Assembly (NCBI RefSeq): GCF_014656195.1
Contig: NZ_BNBY01000010.1
Span: 216,332 to 280,331 of the forward strand
Direction: 5' to 3'
DNA from: Kitasatospora xanthocidica
Lineage (GTDB): Bacteria > Actinomycetota > Actinomycetes > Streptomycetales > Streptomycetaceae
Length of the DNA: 64,000 bases
Shown here piece after piece: positions 42,691 through 52,699 of this stretch (positions are counted from its first letter, which is position 1; each line of letters begins with the position of its first letter). The notes under the pieces were generated by a model. That model saw only the letters and a program-made list of their open reading frames with translations, was not told the DNA's origin and searched no databases. Both the position numbers and the translations under genes were made by a program.

Positions 42691-42885
42691 ATGCCCCGCA
42701 CGTCCCTGCTCGCCCTGATCGTCGTCGTCCTCGCGCTGGCGGCCGCCGTCTTCTCCGTGACCCAGGGCCTCTGGCTGGGCCTGATCTGGCTGCCGCTGGC
42801 CGGTGTGGCCAGCAACGTGCTGTGGATGAACCGCCGCCGGGCGAAGATCGCCGAGGCCGCCGCGGCCGCCGCCGAGCAGGGCTAG
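42691..42885 (+). CDS. small membrane protein ending at a mobile element
   Basis: A 64-aa protein from ATG 42691. Two hydrophobic segments (SLLALIVVVLALAAAVFSVTQ and LWLGLIWLPLAGVASNVLW) and a basic/acidic tail RRRAKIAEAAAAAAEQG. Function unknown. Its TAG stop lies inside the CTAG at the left border of the 158-bp element, so the present stop may be created or kept by the insertion site. Confidence 0.75.
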   Translation: MPRTSLLALIVVVLALAAAVFSVTQGLWLGLIWLPLAGVASNVLWMNRRRAKIAEAAAAAAEQG

Positions 42886-43043
42886 GGCGTGTCTGACAAT
42901 TCGCGTCGGATCAGCGCGCGGCGTTGGGGTGCGTGCATCGCAAGGCGGAGGAGGGAGTCCATGCGGAGCATCGGCGACCGACGACAACGCGGCGAGGTGC
43001 GTGCCCCGGCGTCGCGCGCCCGGCGGGAATTGTCAGACACGCC
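42886..43043. mobile_element. MITE-like element, copy 1 (158 bp)
   Basis: Ends are inverted repeats: GGCGTGTCTGACAATTC at the left and its complement at the right, with two mismatches over 24 bp. The same four bases CTAG flank both sides (42882-42885, 43044-43047). The whole 158 bp are identical to the copy at 54616-54773. It has no transposase and must be moved in trans, probably by an IS5-like enzyme. Confidence 0.85.
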
Positions 43044-43073
43044 CTAGCCGCCGGGACGCACCGGCGCCCCGGC

Positions 43074-43889
43074 TCAGTTGTCCCAGAACCGGAACAGCGC
43101 GTAGCCCAGGTCGGAGACCCGGCCGTCCGCCCCGAAGAGCGACATCAGCCCGTGCACCGCCTCGAAGAAGAGGTGGTTGACCTGGGGCTGCCACAGCAGG
43201 GCGAACACGGCCAGCATCCCGTACGGCGCGAACGGCTCGACCGCGCGCCGGGTCTTGGCGGAGAGCCACGGCTCGACGATCCCGTAGCCGTCGAGGCCGG
43301 GCACCGGGAGCAGGTTCAGCAGGGCGGCGCTGAGCTGGAGCAGGCCGAGGAAGGCCATCGCGCACTCGATCGGCTTGTACGGGTCGACGCCGAGGGCCCA
43401 GACGTACACCCCGTCGTCGCCGTGCAGCCAGCCCGCGCCGACCGGGATCAGCAGCACCGCCGCGAACAGCAGGTTGACCAGCGGCCCGGCCGCCGAGATC
43501 AGGCTGTGCTTGAGCCGGCCCTGGATGCGGTGGCGCTCGATCCACACCGAGCCGCCGGGCAGGCCGATGCCGCCGAGGATCACGAAGACGATCGGCAGCA
43601 CGAAGCTGAGCAGCACGTTGGTGTACTTCAGCGGGTTGAGCGTGAGGTAGCCCTTGGCGCCGACGGTGATGTCGCCGCCGTGCAGCGCGGTGCGCGCGTG
43701 GGCGTACTCGTGCAGGCAGAGCGAGACCATCCAGCCGGCGACCACGAACAGGAACACCCCGAAGGAGCTGTTCCCGTAGTCGGCGTACACGGCCCAGGCG
43801 GAGGTGCCGAGGACGGCGAGGAGCACCCAGAACACCGGGCTGATCCGGCGGTCCTCGCTGCGGGAGCGCGGCGTGGCGGCGAAGGTCAT
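43074..43889 (-). CDS. site-2 protease family (M50) membrane metalloprotease
   Basis: A 271-aa integral membrane protein from ATG 43889. The zinc motif HEYAHA is at about residues 60-65 in the second or third helix, and the third ligand is in LLPVPGLDGYGI (Asp) near residue 219. Helices and the GDITVGAKGYLTLNPLKYTN loop match the small group of S2P-like proteases in actinobacteria. It would cleave a membrane-bound substrate within the bilayer; which one is unknown. It lies beside the large regulator gene, divergently. Confidence 0.9.
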   Translation of the reverse strand: MTFAATPRSRSEDRRISPVFWVLLAVLGTSAWAVYADYGNSSFGVFLFVVAGWMVSLCLHEYAHARTALHGGDITVGAKGYLTLNPLKYTNVLLSFVLPIVFVILGGIGLPGGSVWIERHRIQGRLKHSLISAAGPLVNLLFAAVLLIPVGAGWLHGDDGVYVWALGVDPYKPIECAMAFLGLLQLSAALLNLLPVPGLDGYGIVEPWLSAKTRRAVEPFAPYGMLAVFALLWQPQVNHLFFEAVHGLMSLFGADGRVSDLGYALFRFWDN

Positions 43890-44024
43890 GGTGGGGATGC
43901 TCCGTGGGCAGGGGGGCGGGATGCGGGCCGGGGTCGATCATGCCGGGCGGGCCGGTGGCGGACAAGCCGCTCCGGGTGAAACGTCCGAACCTCCGGTCCC
44001 GTTCCGCCCCGGGCGCGGGCCTCA

Positions 44025-44052
44025 GCACAATTGTGCGGCCGCACCCGTGCGG
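44025..44052. promoter_or_regulatory. paired palindromes upstream of the SARP-type regulator
   Basis: Two perfect inverted repeats stand side by side: GCACAATTGTGC (44025-44036) and CCGCAC-CC-GTGCGG (44039-44052), ending 18 bp ahead of the GTG at 44071 and between divergent genes. They may form an operator; the binding protein is unknown. Confidence 0.5.
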
Positions 44053-44070
44053 ATCGACCAGAATGGTCCG

Positions 44071-47000
44071 GTGCACTACGGCATCCTCGGGACGACCACG
44101 GCCCATCACGACGACGGAACCCAGGTGCCCCTGGGCGGCGCCCGGCTGCGGGCGCTGCTGACCGCGCTGGCCCTGCGGCAGGGCCGGCCGGTGCCGGCCG
44201 ACCTGCTGGTGGACGAGGTGTGGGACGCCGACCCGCCGCAGGACTCCTCCGCCGCGCTGCAGACCCTGGTCGGGCGGCTGCGCCGTACCGTGGGCCGGGA
44301 CGAGGTCGGTTCCGGCCCGGCCGGGTACTGGCTGACCGGCCCGGGCACCGACCTCGCCGACTTCCAGCGGCTGAGCGCGGAGGGCCGGCGTGCCCTGGAC
44401 GCCGGGGAGCACGCCGTCGCCGCCGAGCGGCTGCGCGCCGCCCTGGCGCTCTGGCGCGGCCCCGCCCTCGCCGACCTGCCGGACCGCACCGGCCCGGCCG
44501 CCCGGCTGGAGGCCCAGCGCGAGGAGGCCCGCCGGCACCGGATCACCGCCGACCTGGGGCTGGGCCGGGCCGGGGAGCTGGTCGCCGAGCTGGCCGAACT
44601 GTGCGAGCGGCACCCGCTGGACGAACCGCTGCAGCTGCTGATGCTCCGGGCGCTGCACGAGAGCGGCCGGACGGCCGAGGCGCTGCGCCACTACGAGCGG
44701 ACCAGGCGCGCCCTGGCCGATGAGCTCGGGGTTGATCCCGGTCGGCAACTCCAGTCCGTCCACGCCGAGTTGCTCGCCCCGGTGGCGGAGTCGCCGGTGC
44801 GGCGGGAGCCGGGGCCGGAGCCGGGGCCGGAGCCGGCCCGGACCGCCCCGGCGCCCCAACCGCCGCGCGCCGGAGGCAATCTGCGCGGCCGGCTGACCAG
44901 CTTCGTCGGCCGGGAGTCCGATCTCGCCGCGCTGCGCCGGCTGTTGACGGAGCGTCGGCTGGTGACCCTGACCGGCCCCGGCGGGTCGGGCAAGACCAGC
45001 CTCTCGGTCGAGGCCGGCCGCGCCGAGCTGTCCGCCGGGACCTGGCCGGACGGCGTCTGGGTGGCCGAACTCGCCCCGCTGGAGAGCCCGGACGCGGTGC
45101 CCGCCGCCGTGGTCTCCGCGCTCGGGCTGCGCGAGATCGTGCTGCACAGCACCAGCATGGTCGCCGAGGTGATCGAGAAGCGGGCCGAGGACCCGGTGCG
45201 CCGGCTGGTCGAGCGGTGCGGACACCGCCGGATGCTGCTCGTCCTGGACAACTGCGAGCACCTGATCCAGGCCGCCGCCGACCTGGTGGACGTGCTGCTC
45301 GCCGAGTGCCCCGGGCTGACGGTGCTGGCCACCAGCCGGGAGCCGCTCGGCGTGCCCGGCGAGACGGTGCTGCCGGTCGAGCCGCTGCCCGACCCGGTCG
45401 CGCTGCGGCTGTTCGCCGAGCGCGCCGCCACCGCCCGTCCGGGCTTCGACCCGCAGGGCGACCCGGAGGCCTGCGCGGAGATCTGCCGCCGGCTGGACGG
45501 GCTGCCGCTGGCCATCGAACTGGCCGCCGCCCGGCTGCGGGTGATGACGGCGCGCCAGATAGCCGACCGGCTGGACGGCCGGTTCGCGCTGCTCACCGCG
45601 GGCAGCCGCACCCTGCTGCCGCGCCAGCAGACCCTGCGCGCGGTGGTCGACTGGAGCTGGGACCTGCTGGGCAAGCGGGAACGCGCGGTGCTGCGCCGGC
45701 TCTCGGTGTTCGCGGGCGGCTGGCAGCTGGAGGACGCCGAGGCGGTCTGCGCCGACGGCACCGACGTGGCCCCCGGCGAGGTCGCCGACCTGCTGCTGTC
45801 GCTGGTCGACAAGTCGCTGCTGGTCGCCGACCTGGACGGCGCCAGCCTGCCGCGCTACCGGATGCTGGAGACCATCCACGAGTACGCGACCGAGCGCCTC
45901 GCCGAGTCCGCCGCCGAGCGCACCGCCACCGAGGCCCGCCACCTGGCGCACTTCCGCGCCCTGGTCGCCGAGGCCGACCGGTACATCCACGGCCCCCGGC
46001 AGCTGCACTGGCTGGCCGTGCTGGAGCGCGAGCAGGACAACGTCCGGGCGGTGCTGCGCCGCGCCATCGACCTGGGGGACGAGCAGCAGGCGCTGGTCCT
46101 CGTGCTCGGCATGAGCTGGTACTGGTCGCTGCGCGCCTACGGCATGGAGGCCCGCGGCTGGTACAACGCGGTCGCCGCGCTCGGCCCGGACCCGTTCGGC
46201 CCGGACGTCCCGCCGCCGGTGCCGCTGGAGCGGAACGTGCTCTCGTACGGCCTGCCGATGCCCGAGGGCGTGGTGGAGGAGTGCCGCCGGCTGCTCGCGA
46301 TGTTCCGGCTGGTCGGGCTGTTCGAGGGGAACCTGGACGTGCTCGGCGACGAGCAGGCGATCGCCCTCTCCCAGCAGCTGCTGGAGGTCTACACCCCGGA
46401 GCTGCCGCAGTCCTACCGGTTCCCGGCGCTGATGCGGGTGTTCGGGGCCTTCCTGTCCGGCCGGCTGGAGCTGATGACGGAGCTGCTGGACGACGCCGTC
46501 CGCGGCTGCGAGCGGTACGGGGAGCCGGGCGACCTGGCCTTCATCCTGCAGATCCGGGCCCGGATGATGAACGACTGGCCGAGCGGCGCGGAGCAGAGCC
46601 TGGCGGACGGCCGGCGCTCGCTGGAGCTGTACGAGCAGACCGGGGACCTCTGGGGGACGTCCCAGGCGCTGGCCGCGCACGGCGAGAGCCTGGCCAACCA
46701 GGGCGAGTCGGAGGCCGCCGCCGCCGCGTACGGGCGGGCGATCGAGCTGGCCGAGGAGCTGGGCGCGCCGCAGGAGATCCCGATGCTGCGGGTGCACCTG
46801 GGCACCGCCCTGCTGGAGCACGACATGGAGCTCGGCGAGCGGACCGTCCGGGAGGCGCTGGCCGCGATCGAGACCCCGGTCGCCAACCAGTCCACCACCG
46901 GCGCCCTGATGTTCGGCCACCTGACGCTCTGCGGCGTCCACGCCCAGCGCGGGGAGTACCCGGAGGCCCTGGCCGAACTGGACGCGCTCGACGCGGTCCG

Positions 47001-47445
47001 GGTGGGCGGCTTCGCGCCGGGCATCGTGGACGGGCTGCTGGTGAGCGCCCGGGGCTGGATCAGGGCCCGGGCCGGGGACCCGGACGCGGGCCTCGTCCTG
47101 CTCCGCGAGGGGCGGCGGATGCTGAAGTCCGTCTCGGCCGCGAGCGGCTTCACCGAGCACATGACGGTCATGGTGGTGCCCGCGGTGGTCGCGGTGCTCT
47201 GCGCCTTCGCCCAGCGCGACGGGGACCTGGCGCGGGCCGAGGCGGCGGCCGTGCTGATCGGCGCGCACGGCGGTCTGAACGGGCCGAAGGGCGGCTACCT
47301 GGACCGGGTCGAGCGCGAGCGCTCCGCGCGGGCCTTGTGCGAGGTGCTGGGCGACGCCGCCTTCGAGGAGGCCCGGGGCCGCGGCGTCGGGATGACCCAG
47401 CAGCAGACCCACGAGCTGCTGGAGGAGCTGATCTTCGGGGCGTAG
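44071..47445 (+). CDS. large SARP/AfsR-type regulator (OmpR-BTAD-NTPase-TPR)
   Basis: A 1124-aa protein from GTG 44071 (VHYGILGTTT). Residues about 1-90 are a winged helix (TQVPLGGARLRALLTALAL, DEVWDADPPQDSSAALQTLVGRLRR). Residues about 95-245 are a bacterial transcriptional activation domain (LDEPLQLLMLRALHESGR, LADELGVDPG). Then a Walker A site TGPGGSGKTS and LLVLDNCEHL of an AAA/NB-ARC domain, ELAAARLRVM, and a long TPR-like helical part. This is the build of AfsR-like activators that control secondary metabolism. No biosynthetic genes adjoin, so its target is unclear. The stop TAG touches another mobile element. Confidence 0.92.
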   Translation: MHYGILGTTTAHHDDGTQVPLGGARLRALLTALALRQGRPVPADLLVDEVWDADPPQDSSAALQTLVGRLRRTVGRDEVGSGPAGYWLTGPGTDLADFQRLSAEGRRALDAGEHAVAAERLRAALALWRGPALADLPDRTGPAARLEAQREEARRHRITADLGLGRAGELVAELAELCERHPLDEPLQLLMLRALHESGRTAEALRHYERTRRALADELGVDPGRQLQSVHAELLAPVAESPVRREPGPEPGPEPARTAPAPQPPRAGGNLRGRLTSFVGRESDLAALRRLLTERRLVTLTGPGGSGKTSLSVEAGRAELSAGTWPDGVWVAELAPLESPDAVPAAVVSALGLREIVLHSTSMVAEVIEKRAEDPVRRLVERCGHRRMLLVLDNCEHLIQAAADLVDVLLAECPGLTVLATSREPLGVPGETVLPVEPLPDPVALRLFAERAATARPGFDPQGDPEACAEICRRLDGLPLAIELAAARLRVMTARQIADRLDGRFALLTAGSRTLLPRQQTLRAVVDWSWDLLGKRERAVLRRLSVFAGGWQLEDAEAVCADGTDVAPGEVADLLLSLVDKSLLVADLDGASLPRYRMLETIHEYATERLAESAAERTATEARHLAHFRALVAEADRYIHGPRQLHWLAVLEREQDNVRAVLRRAIDLGDEQQALVLVLGMSWYWSLRAYGMEARGWYNAVAALGPDPFGPDVPPPVPLERNVLSYGLPMPEGVVEECRRLLAMFRLVGLFEGNLDVLGDEQAIALSQQLLEVYTPELPQSYRFPALMRVFGAFLSGRLELMTELLDDAVRGCERYGEPGDLAFILQIRARMMNDWPSGAEQSLADGRRSLELYEQTGDLWGTSQALAAHGESLANQGESEAAAAAYGRAIELAEELGAPQEIPMLRVHLGTALLEHDMELGERTVREALAAIETPVANQSTTGALMFGHLTLCGVHAQRGEYPEALAELDALDAVRVGGFAPGIVDGLLVSARGWIRARAGDPDAGLVLLREGRRMLKSVSAASGFTEHMTVMVVPAVVAVLCAFAQRDGDLARAEAAAVLIGAHGGLNGPKGGYLDRVERERSARALCEVLGDAAFEEARGRGVGMTQQQTHELLEELIFGA

Positions 47446-47446
47446 G

Positions 47447-47532
47447 GCGTGCCCTGTGGATCTTGTCGGATCAGGCCGCGGCGAGGTGCGTGCCCCGGCG
47501 TCGTGGACCCGGCGAGGATCCGCGGGACACGC
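47447..47532. mobile_element. degenerate or shortened relative of the 158-bp element
   Basis: Ends GCGTGCCCTGTGGATC (47447-47462) and GATCCGCGGGACACGC (47517-47532) are imperfect inverted repeats (13 of 16). The interior shares GTCGGATCAG and the 26 bp at 47478-47503 exactly with the 158-bp elements, but about 60 bp of the middle is absent and the ends differ. It begins directly at the stop codon of the SARP gene. Confidence 0.65.
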
Positions 47533-47670
47533 ACGCCCGTCGGCCCGGCCGGCCGGTGCCCGTCCCCTGGTCACCGGCCCGCCGGGCCCGTACGGCGGCC
47601 GGCGCCTGTCCCGGGCGGCCGGCCGTCGGATCCGCCGTCTCCTCCGAGGAGGGGCGGCGGAGGTCCGGGG

Positions 47671-48479
47671 TCAGGTCCGCTTGCGGAACCGGGCCACCGC
47701 GAGCGGGGCGAAGACCGCGGTGACGGCGGCGGACCAGATCAGCACGATCATCACCGGGTGGGCCACCGCGCCCTGGCCGTTGAGCAGCGCCCGGGAGGCG
47801 TCGGCCAGCGCGGAGAGCGGGTTGACCTTGGTGAAGGACTGCAGCCAGCCCGGCATGGTCTGGGTCGGGGCGAAGATCGAGCTGCCGAACTGCATCGGCA
47901 TCAGGACCAGCATGGCCACGCCCTGGACGGCCTGGGCGCTGCGCAGCGCCATGCCCAGCAGCATCGAGATCCAGACGATCGACATGCCGAACACCAGGGC
48001 GAGGCCGATCGTGGCCAGCACCTCCAGCGGACCGGTCTTCACCTCGAAGCCGATGCACATCGCGAAGCCGATCAGGATCGCGAAGGAGAGGAGCCCGCGG
48101 AGGGTCTCGGCGGCGATCTTGGAGAGCAGGACGGAGGCCCGGCCGATCGGCAGGGTCCGGAAGCGGTCCATCACGCCGGTCTGGAAGTCGCTGTTGAGGC
48201 CGGTGCCGACGGCCATCGCGAGGGTGAGGCCGGTCTGTCCGAGCAGGCCGGGGACCAGGTACTGCTTGTAGGTGTCCTGGTCGCCGGCCATCGCCCCGCC
48301 GAAGACGTAGACGAACAGCACGGTGAAGATCACCGGCATCAGCACGGCGTCGAACATCGACTCCGGGTCGGCCTTGATCCGCATCAGGTTGCGCCGGGTC
48401 AGCGCGCCGACGTGGCGCAGCGTCCCGGACAGGCCGATCCGGGAGTCCTCGGCCCGGGCGGGGGCGAGCGTGGCGGTGG

Positions 48480-48483
<4 letters not shown>
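47671..48483 (-). CDS. ABC-2 type permease, DrrB family
   Basis: A 270-aa integral membrane protein from ATG 48483, overlapping the ATPase gene stop by 4 bp. Six hydrophobic segments; motifs RRNLMRIKADPESMFDAVLMP at the start and DRFRTLPIGRASVLLSKI, typical of DrrB/ABC-2 exporters. A conserved-type AEALLN-like ASRALLNGQGAVAHP ends the last loop. Acts with the ATPase to export drugs, lipids or metabolites. Confidence 0.9.
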
Positions 48484-49502
<1,019 letters not shown>

Positions 49503-49668
49503 GCCACCAGGTTGTCCGCCCCGGCTGTCAGCCCCCTGTCAGCCGGGCGGGCCCGCTGCCAGCCCGCTGTCACGCCGCTGTCAGCGGGGCCCGGAGACGT
49601 CACAGCCCCCTTTCCGCGACCGCGGAGAGGGGGCTGCTACTCGCTCACTCGCCTCCGGCCCGGGCCGG

Positions 49669-50538
49669 TCAGTGGAAGCTGTGCTCCTCGGCCGGGAAGG
49701 CGCCGCCGCGGACGTCCTCGGCGAAGGCGCGGGCGGCGTCGCCGAGGACGGCCCGCAGGTTGGCGTACTGCTTGACGAACTTCGGCACCCGGCCGGCGGT
49801 CATGCCGGCCATGTCGGTCCAGACCAGGACCTGGGCGTCGGTGTCGGGGCCGCCGCCGATGCCGACGGTCGGGATCGCCAGCTGCTCGGTGACCTGGGTG
49901 GCCAGCTCGGCCGGGACGGCCTCCAGCACCACGGCGAAGGCGCCGGCCTGCTGGACGGCCTTGGCGTCGCGCAGCAGCTGGTGCGCCGCCTCGTCGCCGC
50001 GGCCCTGGACGGGGTAGCCGCCGAGGGCGTGCACGGACTGCGGGGTGAGGCCGATGTGCGCCATCACCGGGACGCCGGCCTCGACCAGCAGCTCGATCGA
50101 GCGGGCGCTGCGCTCGCCGCCCTCCAGCTTGACCGCGCCGACCCCGGCCTCCTTCATCAGCCGGGCCGCGTTGTGCATGGCCTGCGCGGGGGACTCCTGG
50201 TAGGAGCCGAACGGCAGGTCGGCGACGATCATCGACCGCTTGGTGCCGCGGACGACGGCGGCGGAGAGCATCACCATCTGATCCATGGTCACCGGGACGG
50301 TGGTCTCGTAGCCGAGGTGGCAGTTGCCCGCCGAGTCGCCGACCAGCAGGACCGGGATGCCGGCCTCGTCGAACACGCCCGCGGTCAGCGCGTCGTAGGC
50401 GGTGAGCATCGACCACTTCTCGCCGCGCTGCTTGGCGGCGGCGAGGTCGCGGACGGTGACGCGGCGGTTGGTGACCCCGCCGTAGAGGGTGGCGGTCGAC
50501 GCCTGGTTCTGGGCAGGCGAAGGCGAGGAAGCGTTCAT
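49669..50538 (-). CDS. panB: 3-methyl-2-oxobutanoate hydroxymethyltransferase
   Basis: A 289-aa enzyme. The ATG at 50538 has AGGAG 10 bases upstream; a longer frame from 50601 is unlikely. Family motifs: WSMLTAYDALTAGVFDEAG, VLLVGDSAGNCHLGY (metal-binding Asp), ADLPFGSYQ, KLEGGE, PVMAHIGLTPQS and AIPTVGIGGGPDTDAQVLVW. It adds a hydroxymethyl group from methylenetetrahydrofolate to ketoisovalerate, the first step toward pantothenate and CoA. It stands alone here, as in related genomes. Confidence 0.96.
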   Translation of the reverse strand: MNASSPSPAQNQASTATLYGGVTNRRVTVRDLAAAKQRGEKWSMLTAYDALTAGVFDEAGIPVLLVGDSAGNCHLGYETTVPVTMDQMVMLSAAVVRGTKRSMIVADLPFGSYQESPAQAMHNAARLMKEAGVGAVKLEGGERSARSIELLVEAGVPVMAHIGLTPQSVHALGGYPVQGRGDEAAHQLLRDAKAVQQAGAFAVVLEAVPAELATQVTEQLAIPTVGIGGGPDTDAQVLVWTDMAGMTAGRVPKFVKQYANLRAVLGDAARAFAEDVRGGAFPAEEHSFH

Positions 50539-50675
50539 CGAACGGGCTCCTGAAGGGTTGTCGTCTCGTGGCGCCGTGCGGCGTCCCCGGATCACCTCCA
50601 TGCTTGCACGCCCCGGCGCGAGCGCAAAGAGGGGTGCGTCGGTCCCGGTGCGATCCGTGACACACGGGGTCCCGG

Positions 50676-50727
50676 GGCCGTCGCGGACCGGCGCCGTCGT
50701 GGACCGGGGCCGTCGCGGACCGGGGCG
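50676..50727. repeat. three short tandem repeats upstream of the MFS gene
   Basis: About 17-bp units GCCGTCGCGGACCGG(GG) occur three times in a row with small changes, in the 320-bp gap between panB and the MFS gene. The rest of the gap holds the panB promoter side and the operator at 50744. Confidence 0.7.
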
Positions 50728-50743
50728 GGCTTTGCCTCGTTTT

Positions 50744-50765
50744 TACGAAACGGGGTCGTCTCGTA
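50744..50765. promoter_or_regulatory. likely TetR-family operator ahead of the MFS gene
   Basis: TACGAAACG-GGGT-CGTCTCGTA is an inverted repeat with 8 of 9 pairs, followed by another TCGTA, in an AT-rich patch with TTTTTACG before it. It resembles operators of AcrR/TetR repressors, and a TetR gene lies just downstream of the transporter gene. Confidence 0.6.
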
Positions 50766-50858
50766 TCGTATTCGCCGCTACTCTGGTGCGGGGGGTTACG
50801 AGACGCATCCGACTCGGAATTGCCCGCCAGTGCCACGCCAACACGGACGGGAAGACCA

Positions 50859-52466
50859 ATGACCACCGCAGCCGCGCCACCCCGTGTGCCGGAAGCCATC
50901 CACCGTCGGCGCTGGGCGATCCTCTGCACCCTGGTGCTCGCCCTGCTCGTCGTCGTGCTCGACAACTCGATCCTCAACGTCGCGATGAAGACCATCGCGA
51001 CCCCCGCTCCGGTCGGCCTCGGCGCCACCCAGAGCGACCTGGAGTGGTCGATCAACTCCTACACCCTGGTGTTCGCCGGGCTGCTCTTCACCTCGGGCCT
51101 GCTCGGCGACCGCTTCGGGCGCAAGCTCGCGCTGCTGGCCGGCATGGTGGTCTTCGGCGTGGCCTCGCTGCTGTCCTCGATGGCCGGCTCGCCCGGTGAA
51201 CTCATCGGCTTCCGCGCCCTGATGGGCGTCGGCGCCGCGCTCGCGATGCCCGCCACCCTGGCGATCATCATGAACGTCTTCGAGCGCGAGGAGCAGCCCA
51301 AGGCGATCGGCATCTGGGCGGGCGCGGTCGGCCTGGCCATCGCGATCGGCCCGATCACCGGCGGTCTGCTGATCGAGCACTTCTGGTGGGGCTCGGTCTT
51401 CCTGATCAACGTCCCGATCGTGGTCGTCGCGGTGATCGCGATGGCGGTCCTGGTGCCCGAGTCCAAGGACCCGAGCCCGGGCAAGCTCGACCCGGTCGGC
51501 GTGCTGCTGTCGATCGTCGGCCTGGTCGCGCTGATCTACGGCATCATCAAGGGCGGCGAGCTGGCCGACTTCACCGCCCCCGCGGCCTGGGTGCCGACCC
51601 TGGTCGGCGTGGTCGCGCTGGTGGCCTTCGTCTGGTTCGAGCGCCGCACCGCGTTCCCCGCGCTGGACGTCACCTGGTTCCGCAACAAGGTGTTCAGCGC
51701 CTCCGTGGTGGTCGTCGGCGTGATCTTCTTCGCGCTGATGGGCGTCTCGTTCTTCGGCGTGTTCTACATCCAGAGCGTGCGCGGCTACAGCGCGCTGCAG
51801 GCCGGTCTGCTGATGCTCCCGCTGGCCGTGGCCCAGCTGCTGTTCGCGCCGCGGGCCCGGCTGGTGGTCGACCGGATCGGCGTCGCCGCCACCGCCGCCG
51901 GCGGCATGGTGCTGGTCGCGCTCGGCTTCGTCGGCTACACCGTGCTCACCGTCACCACCCCGATCTGGGTGCTGATCGTGCTCGGCCTGGTGATGGGCGC
52001 CGGCATGGCGCACGTGATGCCGCCGGTCACCGTCGCGATCATGGGCTCGCTGCCCCGGGAGAAGGCCGGCGCCGGCTCGGCCGTCAACAACACCTTCCGC
52101 CAGGTCGGCGGCTCGCTCGGGGTCGCCGTGCTCGGCGCGGTGCTCTCCACCGTCTACCGCGACGGGATGAGCGACACGCTGAACCAGCTGCCCGAGAACC
52201 TGCGGGACAAGGCCGGCGAGTCGCTGGAGGCCACCCTGGCCATCGCCGACCGGATCCCGGGCGGCAAGGCGCTGGTCGGCCCGGCGAACGACTCCTTCAT
52301 CCACGCCATGCACATCGTCGCCTCGCTCTCGGTGGGCATCTCGGTGCTCGGCGCGCTGGTCGCCTGGTTCCTGCTGCCGCGCCGCACCGCCGCCCCCGGC
52401 GCTCCGGCCGGTCCGGCCGCCGCGCAGCCGGACGAGGCCCGCGCGGCCGCGGCCGCGGACGCCTGA
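50859..52466 (+). CDS. MFS drug transporter, 14-helix type
   Basis: A 535-aa membrane protein from ATG 50859. DHA2 motifs: LDNSILNVAMKTI (D1), GDRFGRKLALLAG (motif A), AIAIGPITGGLLI (C-type), and the long FFGVFYIQSVRGYSALQAG loop. About fourteen helices and a tail of Ala/Pro/Asp/Glu. It exports drugs or metabolites against protons. The operator-like repeat upstream and the TetR gene 233 bp downstream on the same strand suggest the classical repressor-pump pair. Confidence 0.93.
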   Translation: MTTAAAPPRVPEAIHRRRWAILCTLVLALLVVVLDNSILNVAMKTIATPAPVGLGATQSDLEWSINSYTLVFAGLLFTSGLLGDRFGRKLALLAGMVVFGVASLLSSMAGSPGELIGFRALMGVGAALAMPATLAIIMNVFEREEQPKAIGIWAGAVGLAIAIGPITGGLLIEHFWWGSVFLINVPIVVVAVIAMAVLVPESKDPSPGKLDPVGVLLSIVGLVALIYGIIKGGELADFTAPAAWVPTLVGVVALVAFVWFERRTAFPALDVTWFRNKVFSASVVVVGVIFFALMGVSFFGVFYIQSVRGYSALQAGLLMLPLAVAQLLFAPRARLVVDRIGVAATAAGGMVLVALGFVGYTVLTVTTPIWVLIVLGLVMGAGMAHVMPPVTVAIMGSLPREKAGAGSAVNNTFRQVGGSLGVAVLGAVLSTVYRDGMSDTLNQLPENLRDKAGESLEATLAIADRIPGGKALVGPANDSFIHAMHIVASLSVGISVLGALVAWFLLPRRTAAPGAPAGPAAAQPDEARAAAAADA

Positions 52467-52573
52467 CCGGCGACCGGTGCCCGGCGGCCGGCGAGCGGCG
52501 ACCGGTGGCCGGGTCGGCCTGGGCCGACAGCCGACGGCCGGCCGCCCGCCGCGGATCACGACTGAGTGACAAT

Positions 52574-52610
52574 GGCCCTGCCGCCCCGGGTGCGCCCGGG
52601 CGGCAGGGCC
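52574..52610 (+). terminator. terminator hairpin after the MFS gene
   Basis: Arms GGCCCTGCCGCCC (52574-52586) and GGGCGGCAGGGCC (52598-52610), 13 pairs. It lies between the transporter gene and the TetR gene, so the regulator probably has its own promoter or gets read-through only. Confidence 0.8.
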
Positions 52611-52699
52611 TCGGTCCGGCGGGCCCCCGCCCGCCGTACGGACCGCCAACGACACGGACGGCGCCCGCGCGCCCGGGGACAGCGAGGAGACCAGCGGGG

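Noticed and set aside
43033..47574. A 1513-codon minus-strand ORF across the SARP gene
   Set aside because: Product is low-complexity Gln/Val/Arg/Leu and is antisense to well-supported genes (the regulator and partly the protease).
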